A stretch of DNA of 64,000 nucleotides from Proteles cristata cristata (lineage: Eukaryota > Chordata > Mammalia > Carnivora > Hyaenidae): contig JAESUZ010005168.1 in NCBI GenBank assembly GCA_017311185.1, positions 372,001 through 436,000 of the forward strand, read 5' to 3'. Shown here in pieces: positions 45,806-57,034 of the stretch (position 1 is its first letter; each line of letters opens with the position of its first letter). The position numbers and the translations under genes are program-made. The notes under the pieces were generated by a model. The model had not been told where the DNA came from and made no database searches. It saw only the letters and a program-made list of their open reading frames with translations.

Positions 45806-46961
45806 ATTGTAAGTTTGGCAATATTTTCTTTGTGGTCGTTTGAAATAAAAATTATGGTTCAAATAACTAGTATTTTGTGAGTACTACATAAAAACACTCA
45901 TTCACAAAGAACACAAAAGTGGGGTACATTCCAAAGGGTTTGGGATAGTTTCCCCAAGATTTAAGTTTAGCAAGCGACTTGAGCTTGTACACTCCAAACA
46001 CCTGAGCTGACATCAATATCTCCTGGGAAGCGTTTGATTCCTATTTCTATACGATGATTTTTATTGTATCCATGAAATTTCTTTTTGAGGTGTGTCCATT
46101 ATTGCAAAATAACCTGATTAACCTGGGGAACTTCATTATCCACTGAGGCATAGTATATTTTAGGATTAAGTTACATTAGTACTTAAATAAATTAGTTAGT
46201 AGTTTAAGCTAGTATCTAAATAAATTAATTAGTTCTTAAAATTATTTAAATGGCATTTTTCACATAATTACTTTTGGGGGTTCACATTTTCATGAAATAT
46301 TATAAAAAACAGAGAGCTTCCTAAGAGTTAATAGGTTATATTTGGATAGGTGTATAATGTCTTCTTTGCTAAGCACTGTATGAAGTACCATCTCAAATAC
46401 TCTATTACTTTTCCTAGGTACAGATATATAGGTGGAAAAGCAACTTCATTTACTTTAAAGACATGGGGGCAGAATCTCTAGGGTAAATAATTAGATCCTT
46501 GTAATTAAACTCGTTTTGAGCTGTTGTTGGTCATGGTGTTTTAACTTCAAACCCTTTACCTGCATTACTCAGGAATGACTCACTTGGATGCAATGCGAGA
46601 GTCAACTGTGCCGTTGCAACATTGCGTTGTGGAAGTTCATTCATGAGGCGTCATTAAGCAAGTTGAGAAAATGTAATTTGCAGGTGAACAATGGTCTCTC
46701 GGGTGGATATGAGTGTGTCTGGAGGTCACACTGGGATTTTCCACTTTACCACCTTGGAATTTTCCAACACGTTCTTTTTTTTTGCCTTTAAAAAAGTAGC
46801 TTGCCTATTTCAAGCCTCGATGTTCTATACTGAGTAAAGAAAGAAACAAATGTTCTCTAAATACCATGATGACCTAAGTGGTAGGAACCCTGGGCTAGAA
46901 ATTCCTTGTGCAGAATCTAAGCGATATCCTTATTCTAACACTTGAAATGATATACCCTCAG
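45806..46961. other. Unique AT-rich noncoding sequence
   Basis: A near-duplication of TTAAATAAATTAGTTAG-type words lies at 46171-46230. A weak reverse MIR-like phrase is near 46370-46470. No gene. Confidence 0.4.
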
Positions 46962-47050
46962 GTGCGTGCGCACACGCGCGCACACACACACATATACACA
47001 TAGTGATATATATGCAATATATATAGTGATATATATGTCTGTGTATGTAT
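46962..47050. repeat. Alternating purine-pyrimidine tract
   Basis: GTGCGTGCGCACACGCGCGC then (AC)n, followed by TATA-rich segments in which AGTGATATATATG recurs twice. The first 30 bases are a strong Z-DNA type sequence. Confidence 0.88.
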
Positions 47051-47488
47051 ATGTAGAGTTCCAATTATATATATGTAGTTCCAATTCCTGGGATAAAGCA
47101 TTCTAGGAGCCTGACTGCTTGCCTATCTTGCTGAAAACATGCTGAAGCCATATTTTAATATTTTTCCAAAGTGTTTCAATCATTTGACAAGAAAGTATAG
47201 AACACTCTGGTCAAAAGATAAACACTGAAGATGGTTTATAACTTGAGGTCATGCAGAAACTGAATTTTAGTTTTAATGGTTGTTTGGGAGCTTGGGGGAC
47301 ATCAGACAAATCTCAGGGCCCTTTCAATTGGGAAAAGTTAAAAAGAATCCTCCTCAAGTTGGCACACAAAGGGTATGCTCTCAATTTACTGAACCAGAAA
47401 AAAACCCTAACACTCTTTCCACCACTAGTTCTCAAATGAAGAGCACTGTATCAAAATGTGGGCTAGGAGGAAAAATATCTTCCTTAAG
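47051..47488. other. Unique noncoding sequence
   Basis: No recognised repeat or gene up to the SINE flank. Confidence 0.4.
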
Positions 47489-47499
47489 AATTCATGACT

Positions 47500-47730
47500 G
47501 CAGGGGCACCTGGGTGGCTCAGTCAGTTAAGAATCCGAATTCAGCTCAGGTCATGATCTTGTGGTTTGTGAGTTCGAGCCCCACATCAGGCTCTATGCTG
47601 ACAGCTCAGAGCCTGGAGCCTGCTTTGGATTCTGTGTCTCCTTCTCTCTCTGCTTATCCCCCACTCATGCTCTGTCTCCTTCTCTCTCTCTCAAAAAATA
47701 AATAAACATTAAAAGAAAATTAAAAAAAAT
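47500..47730 (+). mobile_element. CAN-SINE, older subfamily
   Basis: Head GGGGCACCTGGGTGGCTCAG at 47503, GTCATGATCTTGTGGTTTGT, GAGTTCGAGCCCCACATC, tail AAATAAATAAACATTAAAAG. Duplication AATTCATGACT at 47489-47499 and 47731-47741. The 141-codon frame at 47280-47705 runs through it and is not a gene. Confidence 0.96.
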
Positions 47731-47798
47731 AATTCATGACTACAAGCCACCACCCACACCACAGGTTTGCAACACACATCTATACTATAGTTTGGTGA

Positions 47799-47843
47799 TC
47801 AAAAAAAAAAAAAAGAAAAGAAAAAGAAAACAAAACAAAAAGC
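47799..47843. repeat. A-rich low-complexity run
   Basis: A-run followed by AAAAG and AAAAC units. Confidence 0.9.
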
Positions 47844-48667
47844 CTCAAATGGTCTTGGGTTTACACTGTCCCGAGTTCCTTGGAAAAGTAAGTACAATCT
47901 TCTCTGGAGAAACACACAACTTCATCCCAAGCCTCAAAGAATTCATAGATAAATTCCGAGAAACGAATTTTCAGGCAAAAATTATGACCTCCTTCTATCC
48001 AACCTTCTCAAAGGCACCGTATGCAGGGGACAACAATAAAAGAAAGAGAAAAATTATATGCAGAAAGATGTCAGAATAGGAGAATTCCATAATTCTATAA
48101 TATAAACTAAACACATATAATGTAATTAAAAAACAAAAGGGGCCTTGCTGTGTCAGTGCCAAGTGGCACTAGTAAAAATTGAGAGTCGGAACAATGACCG
48201 AGCAAGTCTTACAAAGAACCAAACAGGACTTCAAGAAATGCACAATATAGTAACTGATATGAAACACTTAATGAAAATATTTGATAGAAAGTTATTTTAC
48301 ACTGCTCAACCAGACAGACTTGGAAGACTCTCCTTCTCTCAACCACTTTTGACTTGAATGAGCCACTGTCCTGTAGGACTGGAATCAAAGGAGCTGGATG
48401 ATTTGACCTGCAAACTTCCGACCAATCCGACACAAGAGGCAGGATCAGTCTTTACAATGATGCCTTGTCCCCACTTCCCTCCCTGGACTTCTCTGAGCCT
48501 CTGTTTGGGGGCGAGGGGAGCTGTTGAGAGACACCTCCTGATTAGTTCAGCAGACAGACCTGCTGCATGACTGGCTGTCCTGCTCTGCAGCATCTAATGA
48601 CTTCACCTCCAGAAAAGTGATGCATCATCTTATTGTTTTCCATCTTTCCTTGCCTCACCTTGTTTCC
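47844..48667. other. Unique noncoding sequence
   Basis: No confident repeat. Short overlapping frames near 48145-48593 on both strands have no recognised domains. Confidence 0.4.
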
Positions 48668-48676
48668 CCTTACTCT

Positions 48677-48748
<72 letters not shown>

Positions 48749-48893
48749 TTTCTTTCTTTCTTTTTTCCTTCCCTTCCCTTCCCTTCCCTTCCCTTCCCTT
48801 CCCTTCTTCCCTTTTTCCTTTCCTTTCCTTTCCTTTCCTTTCCTTTCCTTTCCTTTCCTTTCCTTTCCTTCCCTTCCTTCCTTCCTTCCTTAT
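48668..48893. repeat. Compound pyrimidine microsatellite
   Basis: Consecutive blocks (TC)n, (TTTC)n, (TTCCC)n, (TTTCC)n and (TTCC)n without purines over about 220 bp. It abuts the tail side of a minus-strand SINE, so it probably grew from that SINE's A-rich tail. Confidence 0.96.
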
Positions 48894-49091
48894 GATTATT
48901 TACTTATTGAGAGGGAGAGAGAGAGAACATGGGCGTGCATGAATGGGGGTTGGGCAGAGAGAGAGAATCCCAAGCTGGCTCAGCGCTATCAGCACAGAGC
49001 CTGATGCAGCGCTCAATCCCATGACCATGAGATCATTACCTAAGCTGAAATCAAGAGTTGGAAACAACAGAGTGAGCCACCCAGGCATCTG
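48894..49091 (-). mobile_element. CAN-SINE, older subfamily
   Basis: Minus-strand GATTATTTACTTATTGAGAG, AATCCCAAGCTGGCTCAGCG, ATGAGATCATTACCTAAGCT and head GTGAGCCACCCAGGCATC. Confidence 0.9.
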
Positions 49092-49189
49092 TCTATTCTG
49101 GGGTGTTGTCTCCTAATTAAAGCATGACTACTTAATACATGTTCCAAATTCAGGCTCTCTCACTAGGGCACGGGGACAAAGACACCATT

Positions 49190-49940
49190 GAATCTTAGAC
49201 CAGAGTAAAAAATAAAAACACACCCAGATGCATCAAAGTAAAATTCTAGACACCAAAGGCAAGAAAAAAAATCTTGAAACAACCAGGGACAAATGATGGA
49301 TCAGCTTTAGGGAAGTGACAATTGCAACAGCAACTGAGTTCTCAAAAGAAATAAAGACAAAAGGAAGTAAATTTAATGTGCAATGTTCTGAGAGTAAATA
49401 ACCACAAATTGGGGAATATATTCCAAGAAAAAGGACAAATTGAAACTTTTAAAATACATGAAAACACAGAGAGAGAGCGAGAGAGTGAGCCACAAACCAA
49501 CCTCATTAGAGAAAATTCCTGTTTATTTCTAACAGAAGGAAAATGATCCCACATGGAGCATTTGTGATACAAGAAGGAATAAAAAGAAAACAAACTGAGA
49601 AATATTCAGGTAAGTCTAGAATGATATTGACTTCTTAAAATAATAATACCAGTGGCACGAGAAATAAAAATAATACAAGTACTAAAATACACAATGACTC
49701 TATCATATTCATAAGGAATGTTCCAAATTGGACAAAGTATGGGTATTTAAAAGTTTGGAAAAGAGGGTAAAGATGGTGATTGGGGGTAAAAATGTCTAAG
49801 TGGCCAGGTTACACACAGAGGAACCGCTAAAAATGACTACAGCTTTCCTATCTGAAATCCATGAGCAAGAAAGTATGTTTAAAATGCTGAAACCATTGAA
49901 AAGAAACTGTCAGCCAAGAATTATTTATCAAAAATGAATT
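49190..49940 (+). mobile_element. Ancient L1M fragment
   Basis: Old-L1 phrases: ACAGAAGGAAAATGATCCCA CATGGAG, AAGAAGGAATAAAAAGAAAA, AATGCTGAAACCATTGAAAA and GTCAGCCAAGAATTATTTAT C. Ancient and frame-broken; boundaries approximate. Confidence 0.55.
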
Positions 49941-49944
49941 TTTA

Positions 49945-50150
49945 GGGGTGCCTTGGTGGCTCAGTTGGTTAAGCATCAGACTTAGTTTCCGCTCAGGTCA
50001 TGATCTTGAATTTGTGAGTTTGAGCCCCACATTGGACGCTGTGCTGGCAGCTCATGGAGCCTGCTTGGGGTTCTCTCTCTCCTTCTCCCTCGGCCCTTCC
50101 CCCATTCGCATTGTCTCTGTCTCTCTCAGAATAAATAAACTTGAAAAAAA
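49945..50150 (+). mobile_element. CAN-SINE, first arm of an inverted pair
   Basis: Head GGGGTGCCTTGGTGGCTCAG, CGCTCAGGTCATGATCTTGA, GTTTGAGCCCCACATTGG, CT-rich segment, tail AGAATAAATAAACTTG. Flanking duplication not clear. Confidence 0.93.
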
Positions 50151-50182
50151 TTTTTAAAAAATTTAAAAAACCAAATTAAAAA

Positions 50183-50392
50183 TAAAATTTTTAAATTTAT
50201 TTATTTATTTTGAGAGACACAGAGACAGCACAAGTGGGGGAGGGACAGAGAGAGGGAGAGAGAGAATCCTAAGCAGGGTCTGCACTGTCAGCCTAGAGCC
50301 TGATGTGGGGCTCGAATTCACAAATCCAAGGTCATGACCTGAGCTGAAACCAAGAGTCAGATGCTTAACCAACTGAGCCACCCAGGTGCCCC
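50183..50392 (-). mobile_element. CAN-SINE, second arm of an inverted pair
   Basis: Minus-strand copy: AAATTTATTTATTTATTTTG AGAG, GTCAGCCTAGAGCCTGATGT GG, TCATGACCTGAGCTG and head AGCCACCCAGGTGCCCC. Tail-to-tail with the previous SINE. Confidence 0.94.
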
Positions 50393-50569
50393 TGAGGTTC
50401 TTACGTTCAATATGAAGTAACAATATATTTTTGGAATACACATATGGTAAATTTGACAATAACCATGAAAACAGTAAAAGAGAGTTAGAGTCAGTAATCC
50501 AACCAGGTAGAAGCCCTCATTTAGTATTCTTGCTATGGTAATACATTATGTTATTCAGCTTACTACAGT

Positions 50570-52370
50570 CCGCACTCTCCTTGGCTCCTCCTCCAAATGT
50601 AATCCATCCTAAGAAGCAAAATACAGCCACCTAATGCAATATCCCTAAAACTCTCAGTCCACTGCAGTATAAAACTCAAGCCCCAAATCTCATCTGGGTC
50701 TCATCAGCTCAAAAGTCCCAAATCTCATCATCGAAATCATCTAGACTAGGGATGGTAAGACTTTGGGTGTCATCCATTCTAGGGAAAAAGCTTCTGTCCG
50801 CCTGTGACCTGTGACACTAGAAAATAAGTGGGCTTCCCCCTAAATACAGTACTGGGCTAGCCATCGGATAACAGTTACAGACATTCTGATTCCGAAAGGG
50901 AGCCCATTAAACAAAAAAGGGCGCCACTCACTGGTCTCGAGCAATTTGGGAATCCGACTGGGAACAGTCCTTTAGATTTCAAGAGCTGGGAATTACCTTC
51001 TGTAGTCTGAGGATCTGCCTCGGGCACACAGTTCCACACTTGGAGTCATCCTTCACTTTGGAATGAAAGGCAGAGCGTACTGGAAGCTGGGTTGTTTTTA
51101 TTAGCTTGTTTCCTGCCTGTAGAATTTAGGGAGTCTGATTTTTTTTGTTTTCATTTTGTCTTCTTTCTGTGTCTTACAATGTATCCAGGCCGGATGTCTA
51201 CTGACATACATTCGCCAATCCTCATGGGTTTCCTGTGTGTGTCATAGGAATTCACTCGTCCTAGACAACAGGTTCCCCCACGGTTCTTTCCTGGGTAATC
51301 TCATCTCTCCTTTTAGCTTCTGCTTGGATGGCTGCAGGGATCCACTGACATGCCTCCTCTCTTAAATCTCATCCCTCTGTGCCACTGAATATTCGGAACT
51401 TTCCATCAGGGTCAAGGCACCAGCAATGGTTATTCGGTGACACTCCTGGCTTTCTCACCTGAGCATGCATGTTTTATAGCAAATCTCCTAATTTAGAATC
51501 TTTTATAACCTGAAGGCTGAGAATTTCCCAAATCATCAAGTCTTGGCTTCTTTAAAAAATGTTTTTTAATGTTTATTTATTTATGAGAGAGACAGAGCAT
51601 GAGCGGGAGAGGTACAGAGAGAGAGGGAGACACATAATCTGAGGCAGGCTCCAGGCTCCAGGCTCTGAGCTGTCTTCACAGAGCCTGATGTGGGGCTCAA
51701 CCACGAACCGTGAGATTATGACCTGGGCTGAAGTTGGCCGCCCAACTGACTGAGCTACCCAGGTGCCTTAAGCCTTGGCTTCTTTTGCTTAAAGGTTCTC
51801 CCCTCAATTTTTTTTCTTTCCTCTCACATTTTGCTATATAGGCAGCAGTTAAGAAACCAATCTATGCCTTCAACATTAGGTTTGGAGATATCATTCAGCT
51901 AAATATCAAAATTCATTGCTTGCTAGTTGTTGGCTTTCTGCATAACTACAGGACACAGTTCAGCTAAGGCTTCTGACACTATATAACAAGGACTCTCGTT
52001 CTTCCATTTTCCCCAGACATGTTTCTCATTTCCATGCGCGCCCTCAGGAGCAATGCTTTAATATACACACTCCTACCAGCAGTCTACCATGAGTTAGGTA
52101 TTCTCTAAGATGACAGCAGTTTTCTCCAGTGTCCTCGTCTCCTTCTGAGACCTCACCAAACATTCTTTAGCATCCATATTTCTACCAGCTGTCTGTTCAA
52201 GAAGAAGCCAATCTAGGCTTCTTCTGTATCATGTGTCTCCAAATCCCTTCAACCTTTGCCCATTATCCAATTCCAAAGACACTTCCAAATGTTTAGATAT
52301 GTGTGGTGGCCACGCCTCCCTTCCAGCTACCCACATCTGTATTCATTTTGGATTGTTCCTGTAACATGGT
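50570..52370 (-). mobile_element. MaLR (ERVL-type) internal sequence, decayed
   Basis: Reverse-oriented internal MaLR phrases: AAGTCCCAAATCTCATCATC, TCTAGGGAAAAAGCTTCTGT, GTAGTCTGAGGATCTGCCTC, TCATTTCCATGCGC, ATATTTCTACCAGCTGTCTG TTCAAG, and CCAATTCCAAAGACACTTCC AAATG. Many breaks, no usable gene. It runs into an LTR-like end on its 5' side. Confidence 0.65.
51554..51769 (-). mobile_element. CAN-SINE inserted in the MaLR
   Basis: Minus-strand copy with AATGTTTATTTATTTATGAG, GGCTCCAGGCTCCAGGCTCT (a small duplication) and head GAGCTACCCAGGTGCC. Flanks AAGTCTTGGCTTCTTT (51538-51553) and AAGCCTTGGCTTCTTT (51770-51785). Confidence 0.95.
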
Positions 52371-52823
52371 TTAAAGTAACAGAAATGTACTCTCTTTTCA
52401 TCAGAAAGAGAAGCCTTTGGGTCAGAAGCCCAAAATGAGTATTGCGGAGATAAATTCAAGTTTCTGACAGGACTCATTCCTTTGAGAGATTCTGGGGGGA
52501 AAATCTCTTTCCATGAGTTTTCAGCTTCTGGTGACTGACTGCATTCCTTGGCGTTTGGTTCCTTCCTCTTCTCCCCCCAACATCTTGCTTCAAACATCAC
52601 ATCTTCTACTACTACTGGCTGTAATCCTCCTGCGTCCCTCTCATCCAAAACCTTGTGACTCTATTGGGGCCATTTGGATAATCCAGGAGTATGTCCCCAT
52701 CATAATTCCTTTCATTTGCTCACATCTGCAAATTCCTTTTTACCATGTCATGTGGCGTATTAGTGGGTCCTGGGCATGAAGATGTGGACATTTTTGGAGT
52801 GCCTTCATTCACTCCACCATAGT
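52371..52823 (-). mobile_element. MLT1-like MaLR LTR (5' LTR of the remnant)
   Basis: Reverse LTR order: CATTCCTTGGCGTTTGGTTC, GACTCTATTGGGGCCATTTG GATAATCCAGGAG, TTTACCATGTCATG, GGGCATGAAGATGTGGACAT and an end complementary to TATGGTGGAGTG. It lies on the 5' side of the minus-strand internal part. No second LTR was seen. Confidence 0.65.
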
Positions 52824-52829
52824 AGATAA

Positions 52830-54160
52830 AACTAAATACTAAAAAACACTCAATTTGAAAAACACTCCAGGGAAGGAGTGAAGAATGAGGCAAATACAAA
52901 ACAAACAGAAAAGTATAGCCTCCAAGTCAAACATTTCCAGAATCACATTATCAGACAATGGTCTAGACTCCAAATTTAGGACAGAGAATATCAGATTGGT
53001 TAAAAAACAAACAAAAACACAAGACTCAATCATGTCCTCGCTGAAGGAAACAAGCTTTAAATTAAAATAAAAAAAAAAATACACTAAGAGCAAGAGGGCA
53101 GAAAAAAGATACATCATGCAGAAACAAATCATGCAGAGTCTGGAATCTCTATATTGGTAATAGAAAACGAGTCTTCATCATGAAGTATCTCTGTTTATGC
53201 CCGGTAACACACCATTTCTTGGATCAAGATACAATAATCCCAAGTATGCATATTATTGATAACCGAGCTTTAAAACCAAACACAAAGAGAGAAATCTTTA
53301 AAGCATAAAGAAGAAAAAGACCTAGTATCTTCAGAGAAGGGCTACTTATACTGATAGCTGACATTTCAATTTAAATGCCTAAAGCCAGAAGAAAATGGAA
53401 TAAATACTAAAATGATGAAGTTTATAACTGCTAACACAGAATTCCATATGAAGTGTAAATATTCTTCAGAAGTGGAGAAAAGAATCAGAGAAATCATTTC
53501 CAGTAAGCCTGCATTGTATCTCTATTTGTATCTGTGCCCTTATCTCTGTCCTTCTTCAGAAAAGGAAAAAGATCCCAGATGGAGATACGAAAATCTAGGA
53601 GGATAAGGGTAAACATAGGAATCAAAAAAAGAACCAAATCAAGAATGGCTAATTAATACAGGAGGGAAAAACTCACTCTAGTTAGTCATCAAAGCAATGA
53701 CAATTAAAATTAAATCAGTTCATTTAAATTAAAAAAAAATTAAAAGTCAGAGAGTATCACATTCTGGTGAAGGTGTGGATCACTAGAATGCCTGATCTGT
53801 TGGTGGGCATGTAAAGCACATTATTTTGGAAAAAAATTTTTTGACATTATTAACAAACTTGAATATAACCCAATTTTTCTCTTAAGTGCACTTAAAGACA
53901 TAAACAAAAGTTTATGCAGAACTTTTTAGCAGTAGAAAACTAGAAACAACTCAAATATGCACAGCAGATTAGAAAAATTAACTGGATTGTACTCATACAA
54001 TGGGATACTACATATCGAGGAAATTAGGAAAGCTTATAAATTTAATCACATGGGTAAATCCCGAAAACCATTAAAAAAAGGCATGTTAATTTTTGTCCAA
54101 AGCCTGTTTAAAGAAATATATTCAATTTAACTAAAGTTAGAAAATGTGCAAAACCTAGTA
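52830..54160 (+). mobile_element. Ancient L1M fragment (through ORF2 end)
   Basis: Old-L1 phrases in order: CTAACACAGAATTCCATATG, AAAAGGAAAAAGATCCCAGA TGGAG, TCTGGTGAAGGTGTGGATCA, GATCTGTTGGTGGGCATGTA, AAACTAGAAACAACTCAAAT, CATACAATGGGATACTACAT. The frame is broken throughout. Confidence 0.65.
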
Positions 54161-54404
54161 ACATGGCCATCCGTACCAATAGCATTTTGCTTCCATACTT
54201 TACCTTAATTTCCTAAATTTCTCCCTGGAAAATAGATGTATCTTAATTTATTCTGCCTCACCTAGCCCTGTTTACAACCATTGATGACCTCAGCAGAAAT
54301 CTTTTATAAGTTTAATGCACAGCTCAGATGTGGGATAACACGGAATTACGTGAAGGATTCCAAGCAGTGACTTAAGCATTGAGGTTCACAGTTCTGTGCT
54401 CTTA
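54161..54404. other. Unique noncoding sequence
   Basis: No recognised repeat or gene. Confidence 0.4.
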
Positions 54405-54592
54405 GAGTTTCTCAATCTTAGTGCTACTGATATTTGTGTTGGGATTCTTTGTTTGGGCAGATTATTCTTTGCAAGTAGGATATTTATCAGTAACATTTCT
54501 GGCCTCTATCCTTTAGATACTAATCTCCAGACATCGTTAAATGACCTTGGGCAGGTGGAGGGTGGCAGAAAATTGTCCATGGTTGAGAACCG
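54405..54592 (-). mobile_element. MER20 (nonautonomous hAT)
   Basis: Reverse MER20 order: GTTTCTCAATCTTAGTGCTA CTG, GGGCAGATTATTCTTTGCAA, GGATATTTATCAGTAACATT TCTGGCCTCTA, ATCTCCAGACATCGTTAAAT G and GGTTGAGAACC. Flanks TGCTCTTA (54397-54404) and TGCTTTTA (54593-54600) agree at 7 of 8 bases, the size expected for hAT. Confidence 0.85.
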
Positions 54593-54600
54593 TGCTTTTA

Positions 54601-55060
54601 TGTGACACCTCTCACTGCTACCCCTGGTGGAAGATTCCATTTTAAAAATGAACATTCTTTGGAATTTCTTTAAGTGTGCCAGAGATATGGATGCGGGAAA
54701 GACTTGTCGTGTTAGCAACATTTACATTATAGAAGGCTTTGGAAGGCTTCCAAGAAGTTGGACAGTCTTTGAAGTACTGCACAGATTTTTCCTTTGGTAA
54801 AGCCTGGTCGCCTGAGGAGGAAAAGCTTATCTAGTGTACCTTTAAGATATTCAGAGCTTACCTATATTCCTAATGTGTCAGACAGGTCATCAAAACTGCA
54901 TGGGACAGGATCCAGTCCTAGGAACACTTTATTCCATTTTCTGACTCAATATCTGTCATCTCGTGCAGACTTCAGAGCTAATGCTTCCTGATTCCAAATT
55001 CAAATTCCTCATTAACATTAATACCCTCATGGTCTAGGACAGTGTTTTTTATTTTTTAAC
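54601..55060. other. Unique noncoding sequence
   Basis: No recognised repeat or gene. Confidence 0.4.
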
Positions 55061-55220
55061 TCCCCTCCCTCCTTCCTCCCTCCCTCTCTTCCTTCCTTCC
55101 TTCCTTCTTCCTTGTTTCTCTCTTCCTGCCCCATTGTCATTGTCTCCTTCTCCTCCTCCGCCTCTTTCCCTTCTCCTCCCACACTCTTCCCTCCATCTCT
55201 TTCTCTTTTTCTCACTTCCT
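55061..55220. repeat. CT-rich low-complexity tract
   Basis: CCTTCCTCCCTCC units and (CCTT)n at 55090-55110, then TCTCCTTCTCCTCCTCCGCC-like sequence. Pyrimidine-rich over about 160 bp with few purines. Confidence 0.92.
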
Positions 55221-55650
55221 TTTCACAAATCCTTCTTTAAATTGATAGAGTATATATGTCTCTCAATATGTAAAAGAAAAGGTGGAATATTCAGTCCCTG
55301 GTCAGCTCCTCACAAATGATCTTCCATGGTGGTCCCTGAAGTAATTTTGAAAAATATTTTTGGTGTGTGACTATTAGACACACTGGCATTGGAAAGAGCT
55401 CTATGGTACCGACTTTGAAATCACAGACATAGGAGAAATGAAACCTCAGGAGAAATGAATATATACATAAGATACATAGACATAGGAGAAATCTCAAGAA
55501 TGTTAAAAATGAATGAGAGAAACAGGGTACTTCTCAGTCAGGAAAATGGAGGACAGAAGTAAGTTTATTTATGTACAAAAAGGCATTTAATAAATCAATG
55601 AAAGTAGAATTTTCAACAGTCTAGTATCTCATTTACATAATCTATTTTTT
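55221..55650. other. Unique AT-rich noncoding sequence
   Basis: The phrase ACATAGGAGAAAT recurs three times between 55429 and 55492, a small imperfect local repeat. No gene. Confidence 0.45.
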
Positions 55651-56670
55651 TTTTTACAAATTTTTATTTAAATTCAAGTTAACATGTAGTGTAGGATTGG
55701 TTTCAGGAGTAGAATTTGTGATTTATCACTAACCTATAACTCCCAGTGCTCATCCTACAAGCGCCCTCCTTGATGCCCATCATCCATTTAGCCCATCCCT
55801 CTGCCCAAATCCCTCCAGCGACCCTGAGTTTGTGCTGTACAGTTAAGAGTCTTTTATGTTTGTTTCCCTCCCTGTTATTATCTTATTTTATTTTTCCTTC
55901 CCTTTCCTCTGTTAATCTGTTTTGTTTCTTAAATTTCATGTAAGAGTGAAATCATATGATATTTGTCTTCCTCTGACTGACTTATTTCACTTAGTATAAT
56001 ACCCTCTAGTTCCATCCATGTCATTGCAAATGGCAAGATTTCTTTTTGATGGCTGAGTTATATTCCATTGCGCACGCGTGTACACACACACACCACATCT
56101 TCTTTATCCATTCATCAGTCGATGGACATTTGGGATCCTTCCATAATTTGGCTATTTTTGATAGTGCTGCTATAAACATCGGGGTGCATGTGTCCCTCTG
56201 AATCAGTATTTTTGTATCCTTTGGATAAATATCTAGTAATGCATTGCTGAGTCATAGGGTAGTTCTATTTTTTAACTTTTTGAGGAACCGCTGTACTGTT
56301 TTCCAGAGTGGCTGCATCAGTTTGCATTCCCACCAATGTTATGAGGGTTCCCCTTTCTTTTCATTCTCACCAACACCTGTTGTTTCCTGAGTTGTTAATT
56401 GTAGCCATTCTGACAGGTATGAGGTGGCATCTCATTGTTGTTTTGATTTGTATTTCCCCGATGATGAGTAATGTCGAGCATTTTTTCATGTGTCTGTTGG
56501 CCATCTGGATGTCTTCTTTGAGAAATATCTGTCCATATCTTTGGCCCATTTCTTAAGTGGGTTATTTATTTTTTGGGTGTTGAGTTTGACAGGTTTTTTA
56601 ATAGACTTTGGATACTAGCCCTTTATCCAATAGGTTATTTGCAAATATCTCCTCCCCTTCCATAGGTTGC
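55651..56670 (-). mobile_element. Carnivore L1, 5'-truncated 3' end (about 1 kb)
   Basis: Minus-strand L1: poly-T and TTTTTATTTAAATTCAAGTT at the 3' end, then 3' UTR (CAGTGCTCATCC, GTTTTGTTTCTTAAATTTCA), then the ORF2 C-terminal region (CCACATCTTCTTTATCCATT CATCAG, TTCCAGAGTGGCTGCATCAG, GGCATCTCATTGTTGTTTTG, ATGTGTCTGTTGGCCATCTG). An (AC)n patch at 56085-56092 interrupts it. It is the best-preserved L1 here, but only a dead fragment. Flanks ACATAATC/ACACAATC may be a degraded target duplication. Confidence 0.93.
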
Positions 56671-57010
56671 CTACACAATCACTTATTCTTAGAATTAACC
56701 ACGGAGGACCACTTATTACAAAATGTCAGTGTTGTGCTTTGGAAAGAGCTTAGTACCAAAATATCAGCTTTGGCTTAAATTAACCCTTATGCTATGGCCA
56801 TAGGAGAATCAACTAACTGTCTCAGTGTATTTGTTCCAAATTGGAACTAAGCCCCATGGCCCACCTCTGAGAACAGTTCAGAAAATTACATGAGGTCACA
56901 TATTGAAGTCATTTATAAAGTACTGTCCCATAGAGTATAGAGTAGAAAAGATTTTGTCAAATTCTCCTTGTATCTACTCTAAGAATTCTAAGAAAGACAG
57001 TGCTTGAGTC
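56671..57010. other. Unique noncoding sequence
   Basis: No recognised repeat or gene. Confidence 0.4.
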
Positions 57011-57034
57011 CCTCTCTCTCTCTCTCTCTCTCTT
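57011..57034. repeat. (CT)n microsatellite
   Basis: About 11 to 12 CT units. Confidence 0.95.

Noticed and set aside
46962..46982. CG-rich patch considered as a CpG island
   Set aside because: Only about 20 bp and part of an alternating dinucleotide tract.
47280..47705. 141-codon plus-strand frame
   Set aside because: Its second half is CAN-SINE sequence read through (AQSVKNPNSAQVMI is a typical SINE translation).
48617..49004. Plus-strand frames rich in Phe, Leu and Ser resembling membrane segments
   Set aside because: Translation of the compound CT microsatellite and a SINE.
55651..56670. L1 considered as a possibly intact element
   Set aside because: Only the last kilobase is present, with frame breaks and a simple-repeat interruption; no 5' half.
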